DNA of 64,000 nucleotides from Segniliparus rotundus DSM 44985 (GTDB taxonomy: Bacteria; Actinomycetota; Actinomycetes; Mycobacteriales; Mycobacteriaceae). The notes under the pieces were generated by a model. That model had not been told where the DNA came from. It was given only the letters and a program-made list of their open reading frames with translations, and did not search any database. This document shows, piece after piece, positions 41,812 through 50,510 of the stretch (position 1 is its first letter; the number at the start of each line of letters is the position of its first letter). The position numbers were made by a program, and so were the translations under genes. The stretch is taken from positions 310,001-374,000 of the forward strand of contig NC_014168.1 in NCBI RefSeq assembly GCF_000092825.1, in the 5' to 3' direction.

Positions 41812-43710
41812 CTACCCCGAATGGTACATGTCAATGGTCACCGTGCCCAGTTTCGGGAAGGCGGTTCCTGGGGCGGGGTCCTGGCGGAAAATCTGGCCGG
41901 GGACCTTGTTGGGGTCGGGGAGGATGATCCCGTTGCCCTGCGTGCTCTGCGTCGTCACCTGTCCGGAGAAGCCAGCCTTGCGCAGCGCCGTGCGGGCCTC
42001 CTGCTCGGTCATGCCGGTCAGGTCCGGCATCGCGATTTGGTCGCCCTTCGAGATGGTCAGAGTCACCACGGATTTGCGTTTCGCGTCGGAGCCCGGCTGC
42101 GGGTCCTGGCTCAGCACCTTCCCGTACGGCTCGGTCGAGCTTTGTTCGACGAAGGCGGGCGGGGCGAGGCCCGCGTCGGTGATCGCCTTGGTGGCGGCGT
42201 CGCTCTGTTGGCCGACCACATTGGGGATCTGCGTGTTCTCCGGCCCCTTGGAGAGAATGAGCTGCACCTTGGTGCCTTTGAGCGCGGTCTTGTTGGCGGC
42301 GGGCTGGGTTGAAATCACCCGGTCTTTGTCGATCTCGTCGGAGAACTCCGGCGGCGGGCGATTGGGGTCCTCGACCAGGCCGGCCGCGCTCAGGCGCGTT
42401 ATCGCTTCGCCGTAGGGGACGTTGCGCAGGTCGGGCACAACCGTTTGGCCTGGGCCGGACGAGATGGTCAGGGTCACTTCGGCGTTCTTGTCCACCGCGC
42501 TGCCGCCCTGCGGCGTCGTGCCGATGGCGTTGCCTTGTTTGGTCTCGACGCTCTCCTGGTGGTCGATCTTGTAGCGGACCCCGGATGTGCGCAGCGCGTC
42601 GGTGGCTTGCTGCTCGCTCATCCCGGCCACATTGGGGACCATGGCGTACCCCGCGGGCACCGGATGGATATTGCTGATCGCGAAATACGCGGCGACCAGC
42701 GCCGCGATCACAGCCACCACAAGCGCCGCATAGACTCCGCGCGGCCGTGAGCCCGGTTCGGCGACCGGCTGCCCGTGCTCGCGCAGCGGTTTGTGCGTCG
42801 GACCGGTGATCTCGCCGCTGGAAAGCAGCGAATTGCGTTCTGCCTCCGACATGACCCTCGGCGCGCTCGGCCGCTCGCCCGCGAGCAGTTTGAGCACGTC
42901 GGAGCGCAGTTCGGCGGCGGATTGGTAGCGGTTCGCCGGGTTCTTGCTCATCGCTTTGAGCACCACGGCGTCGATGTCCGGAGTCAGGGTCTTCTTGAGC
43001 GAGGACGGCGGCTTGGGGTCCTCGCGCACATGCTGATAGGCGATGGCGAGCGGCGTGTCCCCGGTGAACGGCGGCGCGCCCGCCAACAGCTCATAGAGCA
43101 CACAGCCCAAGGAGTACACGTCCGAACGCGGGTCCACGGTCTCGCCCCGTGCCTGTTCGGGGGACAGGTACTGCGCGGTGCCGATCACCGTCGCGGTCTG
43201 CGTCGCCGTGATCGTCGCGTCGGAGATGGCGCGGGCGATGCCGAAGTCCATCACCTTCACCTGGCCGGTCTTGTCGATCATGATGTTGCCGGGCTTCACG
43301 TCGCGGTGCACGATGCCGTTATGGTGGCTGAAGTCCAGCGCGGCAGCGACGTCCGCGATCCAGGAAAGGACCTCTTGGGTGGTGAGCGGCCCGTTCTGCA
43401 GGGCCTCGCGCAGCGTCTGCCCGTCGACGTACTCCATCACGATGTACGGCATCGGGCCTTGGTCCGATGCGGATTCCCCCGTGTCGAAAACCGAGACGAT
43501 CATGGGGTGGTTCAGCGCCGCGGCGTTCTGCGCCTCTCGACGGAACCGCAGGTAGAACCGAGGATCGCGGGCCAAATCCGGGCGGAGCAGCTTGATCGCG
43601 ACGGTGCGGCCGAGCCGTTCGTCCCGTGCGATGTGGACTTCGGACATGCCGCCGTAGCCGATCGCCTCGCCGAGGGTGTAGCGGCCCCCGAGATGTTTCG
43701 GCGTGCTCAT
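41812..43710 (-). CDS. pknB: Ser/Thr protein kinase PknB with four PASTA domains
   Basis: The N-terminal kinase domain (about 1-275) of this 632-aa protein has GYGGMSEVH, VAIKLLRP, catalytic D137 in HRDVKPGN, DFG, and the activation-loop TQTATVIGTAQYLSPEQ with the two usual phosphothreonines. A juxtamembrane region of about 60 residues leads to one membrane helix (VYAALVVAVIAALVAAYFAI). Four extracellular PASTA domains bind muropeptide or lipid II. It regulates growth and division. ATG 43710 overlaps the pbpA stop by 4 bp; pknA, normally between them, is absent. Confidence 0.97.
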   Translation of the reverse strand: MSTPKHLGGRYTLGEAIGYGGMSEVHIARDERLGRTVAIKLLRPDLARDPRFYLRFRREAQNAAALNHPMIVSVFDTGESASDQGPMPYIVMEYVDGQTLREALQNGPLTTQEVLSWIADVAAALDFSHHNGIVHRDVKPGNIMIDKTGQVKVMDFGIARAISDATITATQTATVIGTAQYLSPEQARGETVDPRSDVYSLGCVLYELLAGAPPFTGDTPLAIAYQHVREDPKPPSSLKKTLTPDIDAVVLKAMSKNPANRYQSAAELRSDVLKLLAGERPSAPRVMSEAERNSLLSSGEITGPTHKPLREHGQPVAEPGSRPRGVYAALVVAVIAALVAAYFAISNIHPVPAGYAMVPNVAGMSEQQATDALRTSGVRYKIDHQESVETKQGNAIGTTPQGGSAVDKNAEVTLTISSGPGQTVVPDLRNVPYGEAITRLSAAGLVEDPNRPPPEFSDEIDKDRVISTQPAANKTALKGTKVQLILSKGPENTQIPNVVGQQSDAATKAITDAGLAPPAFVEQSSTEPYGKVLSQDPQPGSDAKRKSVVTLTISKGDQIAMPDLTGMTEQEARTALRKAGFSGQVTTQSTQGNGIILPDPNKVPGQIFRQDPAPGTAFPKLGTVTIDMYHSG

Positions 43711-45227
43711 CGCCGCCCCCCGTCCGCGAGCGCTTGCGCGATCACTGCCCGTCCGATCGGCCCTGCGACGCTTGCCCCAGTGGCGCCGGGGCCCAGCGCG
43801 TCCGAACCTTCGACCAGGACAGCCAAGGCGATCACCGGACGGCTGGCCGGGGCGAACGCGACATACCAGGTGTAGGGGCTTTTGTTGTGCGGATTGTCCG
43901 CGGTTCCGGTCTTCGAGGCGATGTCGAGTTTCGGGTCCTTGCCTTTCCCGCCCGAGCGGCGCTCCGACTCGACCATGAAGTCGGTGAGCGTTTTCGCGGT
44001 CTGCGGCCGCATCGCGGGGACCAGCACGGAACGGGTCGTCTGGTCGTCGCTGAGCGGTTTGAGGTCCGGGCCGAACTCTTGGCGCACCACGAACGGGCGG
44101 GCCAAAAAACCGCCGTTGGCGACGCAAGCTGTGATTTCCGCGTTCATCAGCGGGGTCAGTTGCACGTCGCGTTGCCCGATCACGGACTGCCCGAGCGCGG
44201 CGGGGTCCTTTTGCAGCAGATCCGGCTCCTCTGGGCTGACCAGTTGCGACGGGACCACCGACATGGGGATCGACTGTTTCTCGGTGAGTTGCAGTTGGGT
44301 CGCCATACCACGCAGCACGGCGTCCGCTTTCGGTATTTTCTGTGTCATGAGCTGGACGAACGCAGTGTTGCACGAGTACGCGAACGCTTGTCGCAGGGTC
44401 ACTTCGCCGCCGATGGAGTCCGGGCACGCCTGCCCGCCGTAGTTGGGGATCGTCGCGTTCGCCGTGCCGGGCAGCGGGATGGAGCCTGCGGCCGTCAGTT
44501 TGAGATCGGGCGAGATCCCGTAGGACAGTGCTGCCGCCGTGGTCACGATCTTGAACGTCGAACCGGGCGGATACGCCTGTTCGATAGCCCTGTTGAGCAG
44601 CGGTTGGTTCGGGTCGTGGGAGAGAGATTCGTAGTATTTCGCCGTCTCGTCGAGATTATGGCTGGAGAGCTGGTTGGGGTCGTAGCTCGGGCTGGAGGCC
44701 ATCGCCAGGATCGCGCCGTTCTTCGGGTCGAGGGCGACCACCGACCCGACGCAGCCGCCGGGGCAGCCGGAGGAAAGCTGCCGGTAGGCCACTTCCTGCA
44801 ACTTCGCGTCGATAGTGGTGTTCACCATGCCGCCGCGTTGGCCGTGGCTGGCGAGGAAGTCTAAGAGCCGCTGCGAGAAAAGGCGGGAGTCTTTGCCGTT
44901 GAGGACGTCGTTCTCTTTCAGCTCCAGCTCGGTCCGGTCGAACAGCATCGAGTAATAGCCGGTGACTGGGGCGTACGCCAACGGCTCATTGTATTTGCGC
45001 AGGTAATGGAAGCGGTCGTCGCTGGGGTCGGAGTAGGCGAGCAGCGTTCCGCCTGCCGTGATCTTGCCGCGCGGCTCCGAGTACTCGCGGTAGAGCGCGC
45101 GTTTGTTGTGCGCGTTGTTGCGCAGGTCGATGGACCACCAGGCCTGCACATAGGTGATATTGGCGATCAGGACGAGCGGGGCGAGCCAGGCCAGCACAAG
45201 GCCGATCCGGCGCAAGGACGTGTTCAT
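43707..45227 (-). CDS. pbpA: Class B penicillin-binding protein PbpA
   Basis: This 506-aa transpeptidase has one N-terminal membrane anchor (LRRIGLVLAWLAPLVLIANITYV), a dimerisation domain, and the catalytic domain. The nucleophile S223 is in GSTFK, followed by YSCN (SxN) and SKTGTA (KTG). It cross-links peptidoglycan in partnership with the SEDS protein RodA, encoded immediately upstream with a 4-bp overlap. In mycobacteria PbpA is a PknB substrate that affects septum formation. Confidence 0.96.
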   Translation of the reverse strand: MNTSLRRIGLVLAWLAPLVLIANITYVQAWWSIDLRNNAHNKRALYREYSEPRGKITAGGTLLAYSDPSDDRFHYLRKYNEPLAYAPVTGYYSMLFDRTELELKENDVLNGKDSRLFSQRLLDFLASHGQRGGMVNTTIDAKLQEVAYRQLSSGCPGGCVGSVVALDPKNGAILAMASSPSYDPNQLSSHNLDETAKYYESLSHDPNQPLLNRAIEQAYPPGSTFKIVTTAAALSYGISPDLKLTAAGSIPLPGTANATIPNYGGQACPDSIGGEVTLRQAFAYSCNTAFVQLMTQKIPKADAVLRGMATQLQLTEKQSIPMSVVPSQLVSPEEPDLLQKDPAALGQSVIGQRDVQLTPLMNAEITACVANGGFLARPFVVRQEFGPDLKPLSDDQTTRSVLVPAMRPQTAKTLTDFMVESERRSGGKGKDPKLDIASKTGTADNPHNKSPYTWYVAFAPASRPVIALAVLVEGSDALGPGATGASVAGPIGRAVIAQALADGGRR

Positions 45228-46813
45228 TGTGCGGCCCCCCTCGTGTTTTTCGGATCGGCTGTGTTTTTTGGCTCGGGGGGGATTTTCTGCAGGTCGGTGG
45301 TGGTCGGCTCTTCCTCTGACGCGGCGCTGTCGGCTCCTGAGAACCACGCGGTGGCTTTTTGCGCCGAATGCCGGTTGTTTTTCGCTTTGCCGCCGCTGTT
45401 CGGCGCCGCGACTGGGAGCGACCCCGGTTTGCGCGCCTCATGGGAGATCTTGATCAACAGCGCCATGAGGATGTAGTTCGAGAGCAGCGAGGAGCCGCCG
45501 GACGACATGAACGGCGTGGTGAGGCCGGTCAGCGGGATGAGGTCGGTCACGCCGCCCGCGATGATGAAGACTTGGATCGCGATGGTGATGACCAGGCCCG
45601 CCGCCAACAGTTTGCCGAAGCTGTCCCGAACGGTGAGCGCAATGCGAAAACCCCGGTCGACCAGCAGGTAGTACAAGAGGATGACGGCGGCCAGGCCGAT
45701 CAGCCCCAGCTCTTCGCCTGCCGCTGCGAGAATGAAGTCGTTATGCGCTTCGGGGACTCGGGCGGGCGAGCCCGCGCCGAGGCCGGTCCCGCCGAGCCCG
45801 CCGACAGCGAGGCCGAACAGCGCCTCGCAGAGCTGGTAGCCGACGTTGTCGCAGTCCGTGAGCGGATTCGCCCACGCCTGCGCGCGTTCTTGGACATGAT
45901 GGATTTGCGTGAACGCGAAAGCGCCCGCGACCACGAGCATCAGCAGCCCGATCAGCAGCCAGCTGGCCCGTTCGGTCGCGATGTACAGCATGAGCAGCGC
46001 GGTCACGAAGATCAGCAGCCCCATGCCGAGGTCGTGTTGCAGGAACAAAGTGGCGATCGCCAATCCCCACGCCAAGAGCAGCGGCCCGAGGTCGCGCATT
46101 CTCGGCAAATCCAAGCCCCAGACGTGGTTGCCCGCCGTGACGAACAGATCCCGTTTGGCGACCAGCAGCGACGCGGAGCAGACGATGAGCGCGATCTTGG
46201 CGAACTCTCCCGGCTGAATCGTCAAAAAGCCCAAGTGCAACCACACGTTCGACCCGTTGATCGGTGCCGCGAAGATCGGGACGGCGAGGAACAACACCCC
46301 GAGCGCGCCGAGGGTGTAGCCGTACCGGGACAGCGCCCGGTAGTCCTTCAGGAAGCCGAGGACCAGGGAGAACGCCGCCACCGACACGAAGGTCCACACC
46401 AACTGCGGGTTGGTGTCGAAACTGAGGATCGACTGGCGGACCGCCTCGCTCCCTGGGTCGCGCACTTCCAGCTCGATTCGGAAGATCAGCACAAGGCCGA
46501 CCCCGTTGAGCAGGGCCACGATCGGGAAGAGCAACGGGTCCGCGTATGGCGCGAAGAAGCGGATCGCGAGGTGCGCCCCGCCCATCATCAGGCTGTACAC
46601 CAGGGCGATGCGCGCCAGATCGCCCAGCATGGGCCGGTGCAGATTGGCGTCGACCAAGGCCAATGCGGCGAGCACCAAGGCCACTGCCACGGCGAGCAGG
46701 GCCAGCTCGACGTTCCGGCGGTTTCGCGGAGCGAGATGACTGCCGGACGGGGCTTGGGATTTGCCCTGGCCGGGGGCTGTCTCCGACCGGACCGCGCTCC
46801 CTGCCGCGCTCAT
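45224..46813 (-). CDS. rodA: SEDS-family peptidoglycan polymerase RodA
   Basis: This 529-aa protein has at least ten membrane helices. SEDS hallmarks are GSNVWLHLGFLTIQPGEFAKIALI, LLLLxxxHDLGMGLLIF-like LFLQHDLGMG, HNDFILAAAGEELGLIG and the late LTGLTTPFMSSGGSSLLSNYILMALL. It polymerises lipid II glycan strands with PbpA. Extra Ser/Pro-rich cytoplasmic tails lie at both ends (about 35 and 70 residues). It overlaps pstP and pbpA by 4 bp. Confidence 0.95.
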   Translation of the reverse strand: MSAAGSAVRSETAPGQGKSQAPSGSHLAPRNRRNVELALLAVAVALVLAALALVDANLHRPMLGDLARIALVYSLMMGGAHLAIRFFAPYADPLLFPIVALLNGVGLVLIFRIELEVRDPGSEAVRQSILSFDTNPQLVWTFVSVAAFSLVLGFLKDYRALSRYGYTLGALGVLFLAVPIFAAPINGSNVWLHLGFLTIQPGEFAKIALIVCSASLLVAKRDLFVTAGNHVWGLDLPRMRDLGPLLLAWGLAIATLFLQHDLGMGLLIFVTALLMLYIATERASWLLIGLLMLVVAGAFAFTQIHHVQERAQAWANPLTDCDNVGYQLCEALFGLAVGGLGGTGLGAGSPARVPEAHNDFILAAAGEELGLIGLAAVILLYYLLVDRGFRIALTVRDSFGKLLAAGLVITIAIQVFIIAGGVTDLIPLTGLTTPFMSSGGSSLLSNYILMALLIKISHEARKPGSLPVAAPNSGGKAKNNRHSAQKATAWFSGADSAASEEEPTTTDLQKIPPEPKNTADPKNTRGAAQ

Positions 46814-48294
46814 CCGAGGCGCTCCCGGCAGTCGATTCCCGGCTTCCAGGCGCGCAGCACCTCCGACGGCGGCGCGGGGAGCTCGATGCTCGGCTCTATC
46901 GACGGGAACGGGCTCTGTGAAGAGGGCGCGGGCTCGCCCGACGGGGGCGGCGGCGCGGGAAGCGCGATGCTCGGCATCGGCGCTGGCGCGGCAGGCGCCG
47001 ACAACGGAGCCCGCGCGTGGTCGGCGCAGTTCGGGAGCAAGTGCTCCAACAGCAGTCGGACTTGGCCCTGGACTTCGTCGTGGCCGCCGGAGGGCAGGTT
47101 GGGCACGCTGGAGCGGGTGGCGACTTCCAGGTCGGTGAGCCGGAGGGGCGCGCAGCCCGGCCTGGACTCGCCCGCGCGCAGGAACTCCGCTTTCGCTTTC
47201 TCGCCGGGCACGGCCGGTTCGCGGAAGCACACCCGCTCGTCCAAGGCTTGCAGCCGCACCCCGAAGAGCGATCCGGAGACGCCCCGGTAAATGACGACCG
47301 AGCCGTTCTCCGAACCTGTGTAGTAATTCGAGCGCAAAAGAGCCCGACCGCCGTACGCCGCCGCGATGAGGGCGACCAGCAGCACGGCCAACACGGCGAT
47401 GAGCCGCCAATGCCGCCGGGGCTTGTCAGCGCTCTCTTCGGCGGCTGACACCTTGACCGGGGTGCGCTGCTGCTGGCCGAGGGCCGCCGCGCGGCCTGCG
47501 GCGCTGTCCGGCGGCGGCGCGTGCTGCTGCTCTTCGCCGAGCGCGGAGCCCGCGATGATCGGCTGCGTTTGCGCGAACCCCGAGTCGGCGACCTCGGCCA
47601 CCACGACAGTGATGTTGTCCGGGCCGCCGCTGCGCAGCGCGAGGTCCACGAGTTTGTCCGCGGCGGTGTCCACGTCCCCTTCGCCTAAGACCGTCTCGAT
47701 GGTCGAGGCGCTCACAACGTCGGAGAGGCCGTCCGAACAGAGCAAGTAGCGGTCCCCGGCCAGCGCCTCGCGGACATTGAGCGTCGGCTGCACCTCGTGG
47801 CCGGTCAGCGCTTTGAGGATCAGCGAGCGCTGTGGGTGCGAATGCGCTTCTTCGGCGGTGATGCGCCCGTCGTCGATGAGGCTCTGCACATAGGTGTCGT
47901 CACGGGTGATCTGGGTGAGCTCGCCGCCGCGCAGCAAATAGGCGCGGGAGTCCCCGACGTGCGCGAGGCCGATCGAGGTCCCGGTGAACAAGAGCGCGGA
48001 GAGCGTTGTGCCCATGCCGTCCCGCTCCGGGTGCTCGGCAACATGCTCCGCGATGGCGATGTTCCCGGCGCGCACCGCGTTCTCCAGCTTGGACAGAATC
48101 TCTCCGCCGGGCTCCTCGTCGTCCAGCGGAGCGAGTGAATTGATCACCAGCGACGAGGCGACCTCGCCCGCCTCGTGGCCGCCCATGCCGTCCGCGAGCG
48201 CCAGCAGGCGCGCGCCCGCGTAGGCCGCGTCCTCGTTGTTGCCTCGGACCAGGCCGCGGTCGCTGCGGGCCGCGTAGCGCAGGACGAGGCTCAT
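46810..48294 (-). CDS. pstP: PP2C-family Ser/Thr phosphatase PstP
   Basis: This 494-aa protein has an N-terminal PPM domain (about 1-235) with metal-binding RGNNEDA, LADGMGGHEAGE, MGTTLSALLF, HVGDSRAYL, LLCSDGLSD and GGPDNITVVV. A linker of about 80 residues, one membrane helix (LIAVLAVLLVALIAAAYGG), and an extracytoplasmic region ending in a Pro/Ser-rich tail follow. It reverses PknB phosphorylation. It overlaps rodA by 4 bp and follows fhaB by 91 bp with nothing recognisable between. Confidence 0.96.
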   Translation of the reverse strand: MSLVLRYAARSDRGLVRGNNEDAAYAGARLLALADGMGGHEAGEVASSLVINSLAPLDDEEPGGEILSKLENAVRAGNIAIAEHVAEHPERDGMGTTLSALLFTGTSIGLAHVGDSRAYLLRGGELTQITRDDTYVQSLIDDGRITAEEAHSHPQRSLILKALTGHEVQPTLNVREALAGDRYLLCSDGLSDVVSASTIETVLGEGDVDTAADKLVDLALRSGGPDNITVVVAEVADSGFAQTQPIIAGSALGEEQQHAPPPDSAAGRAAALGQQQRTPVKVSAAEESADKPRRHWRLIAVLAVLLVALIAAAYGGRALLRSNYYTGSENGSVVIYRGVSGSLFGVRLQALDERVCFREPAVPGEKAKAEFLRAGESRPGCAPLRLTDLEVATRSSVPNLPSGGHDEVQGQVRLLLEHLLPNCADHARAPLSAPAAPAPMPSIALPAPPPPSGEPAPSSQSPFPSIEPSIELPAPPSEVLRAWKPGIDCRERLG

Positions 48295-48385
48295 TGCGCC
48301 GCCTCTGCTCGGTCGCGCTGTGGTTGCTTTTCAAAAATGGTGCTGATGTGGCTGTGCTCCTCGCGCCTCGTCGTGCTCCAGGGGC

Positions 48386-48859
48386 TCATGCGCGCAGCTC
48401 GACTACTGTTTTGCCGACCTGGATCGGCGAGCCGAGCGGCACCCGCACCGCCGCAGTCACTTTGACCCGGTCGAGATAGGTGCCGTTCGTCGAACCCAAG
48501 TCTTCGACGAACCAGTCCTCTCCTCGTTTGAGCAAACGCGCGTGCCGTGACGACGCGTACTCGTCGGTCACCACCAGCGTCGAATCGTCGGCCCGGCCGA
48601 TGAGCACAGGCGCGTCGCCGAGCGCGATCCGCGTGTTCCGCAGCGCGCCACGGGTGACCACCAGGTATTTCGCCTGCCGCCCTCTGCCGAAATTGGCGAA
48701 AAAGCCGCTGCTGGGGCTTTTGCTCTGCGCGGGCACCCGCGAGCCTGACGCGTTGGCGATGTCCGAACGGATCACACGGACCACCGCGAACACGAAAAGC
48801 CACAAAAGCGCCAGGAAGGCCGCGCGTCCGGCTTGCCAGATCAACGCCTGTTGCTGCAT
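48386..48859 (-). CDS. fhaB: FHA-domain protein FhaB (FipA)
   Basis: This 157-aa protein has one N-terminal membrane helix (AAFLALLWLFVFAVVRVI) and a C-terminal FHA domain with LIGRADDSTLVV, SSRHARL and DLGSTNGTYLDRVKV. The FHA pocket binds phosphothreonine and links PknB signalling to FtsZ/FtsQ in mycobacteria. ATG 48859 has GGGAGG 6 nt upstream. The gene order fhaA-fhaB-pstP is the mycobacterial one. Confidence 0.94.
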   Translation of the reverse strand: MQQQALIWQAGRAAFLALLWLFVFAVVRVIRSDIANASGSRVPAQSKSPSSGFFANFGRGRQAKYLVVTRGALRNTRIALGDAPVLIGRADDSTLVVTDEYASSRHARLLKRGEDWFVEDLGSTNGTYLDRVKVTAAVRVPLGSPIQVGKTVVELRA

Positions 48860-48900
48860 GTCGACCTCCCTTGCCTGGGATGTTTCGGCAAAGCTTTCCC

Positions 48901-49650
48901 CTATCCGAACCGTACGATAACGAGCGATTGGCCCACATTGACGACATCGCCGTCGGCGAGCTCCCATTCCGCGACCCGTTCCCCGTTGACCGAAGTGCCG
49001 TTTGTGGAACCGAGGTCGTTGAGCACAGCCCGCTGCCCGTCCCACCATATCCGGCAGTGCTCCCTGGACACCGATTTGTCGTCCAGTCGGACGCCCGCGC
49101 CCGATCCCCGGCCGATCACCGTCACCCCGAGCGGGAGCTGGTGCTGGCGCCCAGATCCCTCCGTCAGGCGCAACGCCCGGCGCGCGCTCTGCCGGTGCGA
49201 AGAGGAAGGCGAGGGCGGGGGAGCGGTTGTCCGCGCGGGCGCCGCCGGTTGCTGCGGCGCGGCGGCCCCTGGGCCGCCAGGTTCGCTCGCCGAGCTGGAA
49301 ATGCGCAGCTGTCCGGGCCGCATCTGCGGCGAGACCTCGATCAGCACCGAGACCGGACGGCGCACCGCCCACCCCTGTGCCGCGATGAACTGCTCGAGGT
49401 GCCGGGTCAGCACCCTTGTGACCTCGTGGTAGTGCTCCTCGAAATGAGCGACGTCGTCCTGGCCGATCCGGATCATGTACTGGTCCGAGGTGCCCGGCTG
49501 GCCGTCCGCTCCGGTGCGGACATTGCTCGCCGCTTCCCGTTGCAACCCCGCCTGCACTTCGCTCACCTGCAAATTCCCGCCAAAAACGCGGGCGAAGGCA
49601 TCGCCAATGGCGCCTTCGAGGGTGCGCTCAATGCGCTGGACCATTCCCAT
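48901..49650 (-). CDS. fhaA: FHA-domain protein FhaA, short form
   Basis: This 249-aa protein has an N-terminal DUF3662 domain (about 1-120; VQRIERTLEGAIGDAFARVFGG), a short Pro/Ala/Ser linker of about 40 residues, and a C-terminal FHA domain (VIGRGSGAGVRL, SREHCRIWW, DLGSTNGTSVNG). M. tuberculosis FhaA is about 527 aa with a long disordered middle, so this version is roughly half the size, having lost the linker. FhaA binds PknB and MviN in mycobacteria. A TAACCT lies 8 nt before the ATG. Confidence 0.93.
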   Translation of the reverse strand: MGMVQRIERTLEGAIGDAFARVFGGNLQVSEVQAGLQREAASNVRTGADGQPGTSDQYMIRIGQDDVAHFEEHYHEVTRVLTRHLEQFIAAQGWAVRRPVSVLIEVSPQMRPGQLRISSSASEPGGPGAAAPQQPAAPARTTAPPPSPSSSHRQSARRALRLTEGSGRQHQLPLGVTVIGRGSGAGVRLDDKSVSREHCRIWWDGQRAVLNDLGSTNGTSVNGERVAEWELADGDVVNVGQSLVIVRFG

Positions 49651-49962
49651 ACCTTGTCAGGTTACCTGGTTCGGCGAGGGAAAACGAACCGCCGAGGCTG
49701 TTTCCGCGCGCAGGAAATTCTCCGATATGGCCCTCGGAGCCGCCATGCCGCCGCGTTGCCGTGGTCGACTTGGCCCGCTCGTTCGCCGAGCTCGCTCGCG
49801 GCGGCCCGGCTGGCCCGCGTTGTCGCGGCGGACGAGATTTCCGCGGCGGCGCTCGCTCCGCCGCCATGGGGAATTCGCCTCAGTCGAAGGCGCGAGAAGG
49901 ATTCGTTCGCGAACCCGGATCTGTGGTAACGTTCATCCCGCTGAACTTCATCAGCGTCTCCA
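49651..49962. other. Intergenic region between fhaA and tRNA-Leu
   Basis: This holds the divergent promoters for fhaA (minus TAACCT at 49664-49659) and probably for the tRNA gene: TTCGTT at 49902-49907 and TAACGT at 49927-49932. I see no gene; the open frames are not convincing. Confidence 0.45.
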
Positions 49963-50045
49963 GGGCAAGTGGCGAAATGGCAGACGCGCTGGCTTCAGGT
50001 GCCAGTGTCCGCAAGGACGTGGGGGTTCAAGTCCCCCCTTGCCCA
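49963..50045 (+). tRNA. tRNA-Leu (anticodon CAG)
   Basis: The sequence folds as a class II tRNA. The acceptor stem is GGGCAAG/CTTGCCC, the anticodon loop TTCAGGT has CAG at 49996-49998, a long variable arm (GTCCGCAAGGAC) is present, and the T-arm is GGGGGTTCAAGTCCCCC. CCA is not encoded. It reads CUG, the main leucine codon in such high-GC genomes. Mycobacteria also have a tRNA-Leu next to fhaA. Confidence 0.95.
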
Positions 50046-50110
50046 CTAAGGATTTTTGCGCCTCCCCGTCGCGTGTCCGCGAAACCGGAGCGCAGGCGGC
50101 CTGAGAGCGA

Positions 50111-50146
50111 GAAAACCCCCTCCCGACAAGCGTCGGGAGGGTTTTC
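50111..50146 (+). terminator. Intrinsic terminator after tRNA-Leu
   Basis: CCCTCCCGAC/GTCGGGAGGG is a perfect 10-bp stem with an AAGC loop, flanked by AAAA on the left and TTTTC on the right. It is a classical rho-independent terminator. Confidence 0.85.
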
Positions 50147-50279
50147 GTTGTTCGGGGCGCCGTTATACCCTTGGCCGCCCCACGGGCTTGGCCGGGGGCG
50201 GGGTCGGTGAGCTGGTCGGCCGCAGAGCGGCAGTTGCCGCGCAGAGTATGCGGGGATATACATCGTGGAAAATATATAT

Positions 50280-50298
50280 ATAGGGTTGCCTAACCTAA
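50280..50298 (+). promoter_or_regulatory. IdeR-like iron box upstream of mbtLMN
   Basis: This 19-bp site agrees with the IdeR/DtxR palindrome TTAGGTTAGGCTAACCTAA at 15 of 19 positions, including the complete right half CTAACCTAA. It covers the -35 of the predicted promoter (TTGCCT 50286-50291, 17 bp, TAGTGT 50309-50314), so iron-loaded IdeR would block transcription. Confidence 0.75.
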
Positions 50299-50320
50299 CT
50301 GAACCGGGTAGTGTCTGAGC

Positions 50321-50510
50321 CGTTGCAGACAAAAGCCATCGGTGAACTGGTCTCCCAAAAGCCTCCTCGTCCGCGAGGGCGGCTTCTTGCGTCGATCACG
50401 CAGGAGAACGGTTCGGCCAGTCCAGACTCTTCACGTCGCGTCTCTGGACTGGCGCGAGCGTGGACCACGACCCGATCCCGTCACGAAAGAAAATCGAAAA
50501 GGAGCGCTAT
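50321..50510 (+). promoter_or_regulatory. Structured 5' leader of mbtL
   Basis: Between the predicted transcription start (about 50321) and the mbtL ribosome site lie two hairpins. The first, 50359-50385, has AAGCC/GGCTT and CCTCG/CGAGG stems with a TCCG loop. The second, 50416-50453, is a perfect 11-bp stem GCCAGTCCAGA/TCTGGACTGGC with a 16-nt loop. Neither ends in a T-run. I see no open frame with a credible start in the leader. Confidence 0.5.

Noticed and set aside
41812-44427. An extended PknB frame that might hide a second kinase (PknA)
   Set aside because: The region upstream of 43710 in this frame has no kinase motifs and is antisense-frame noise of pbpA.
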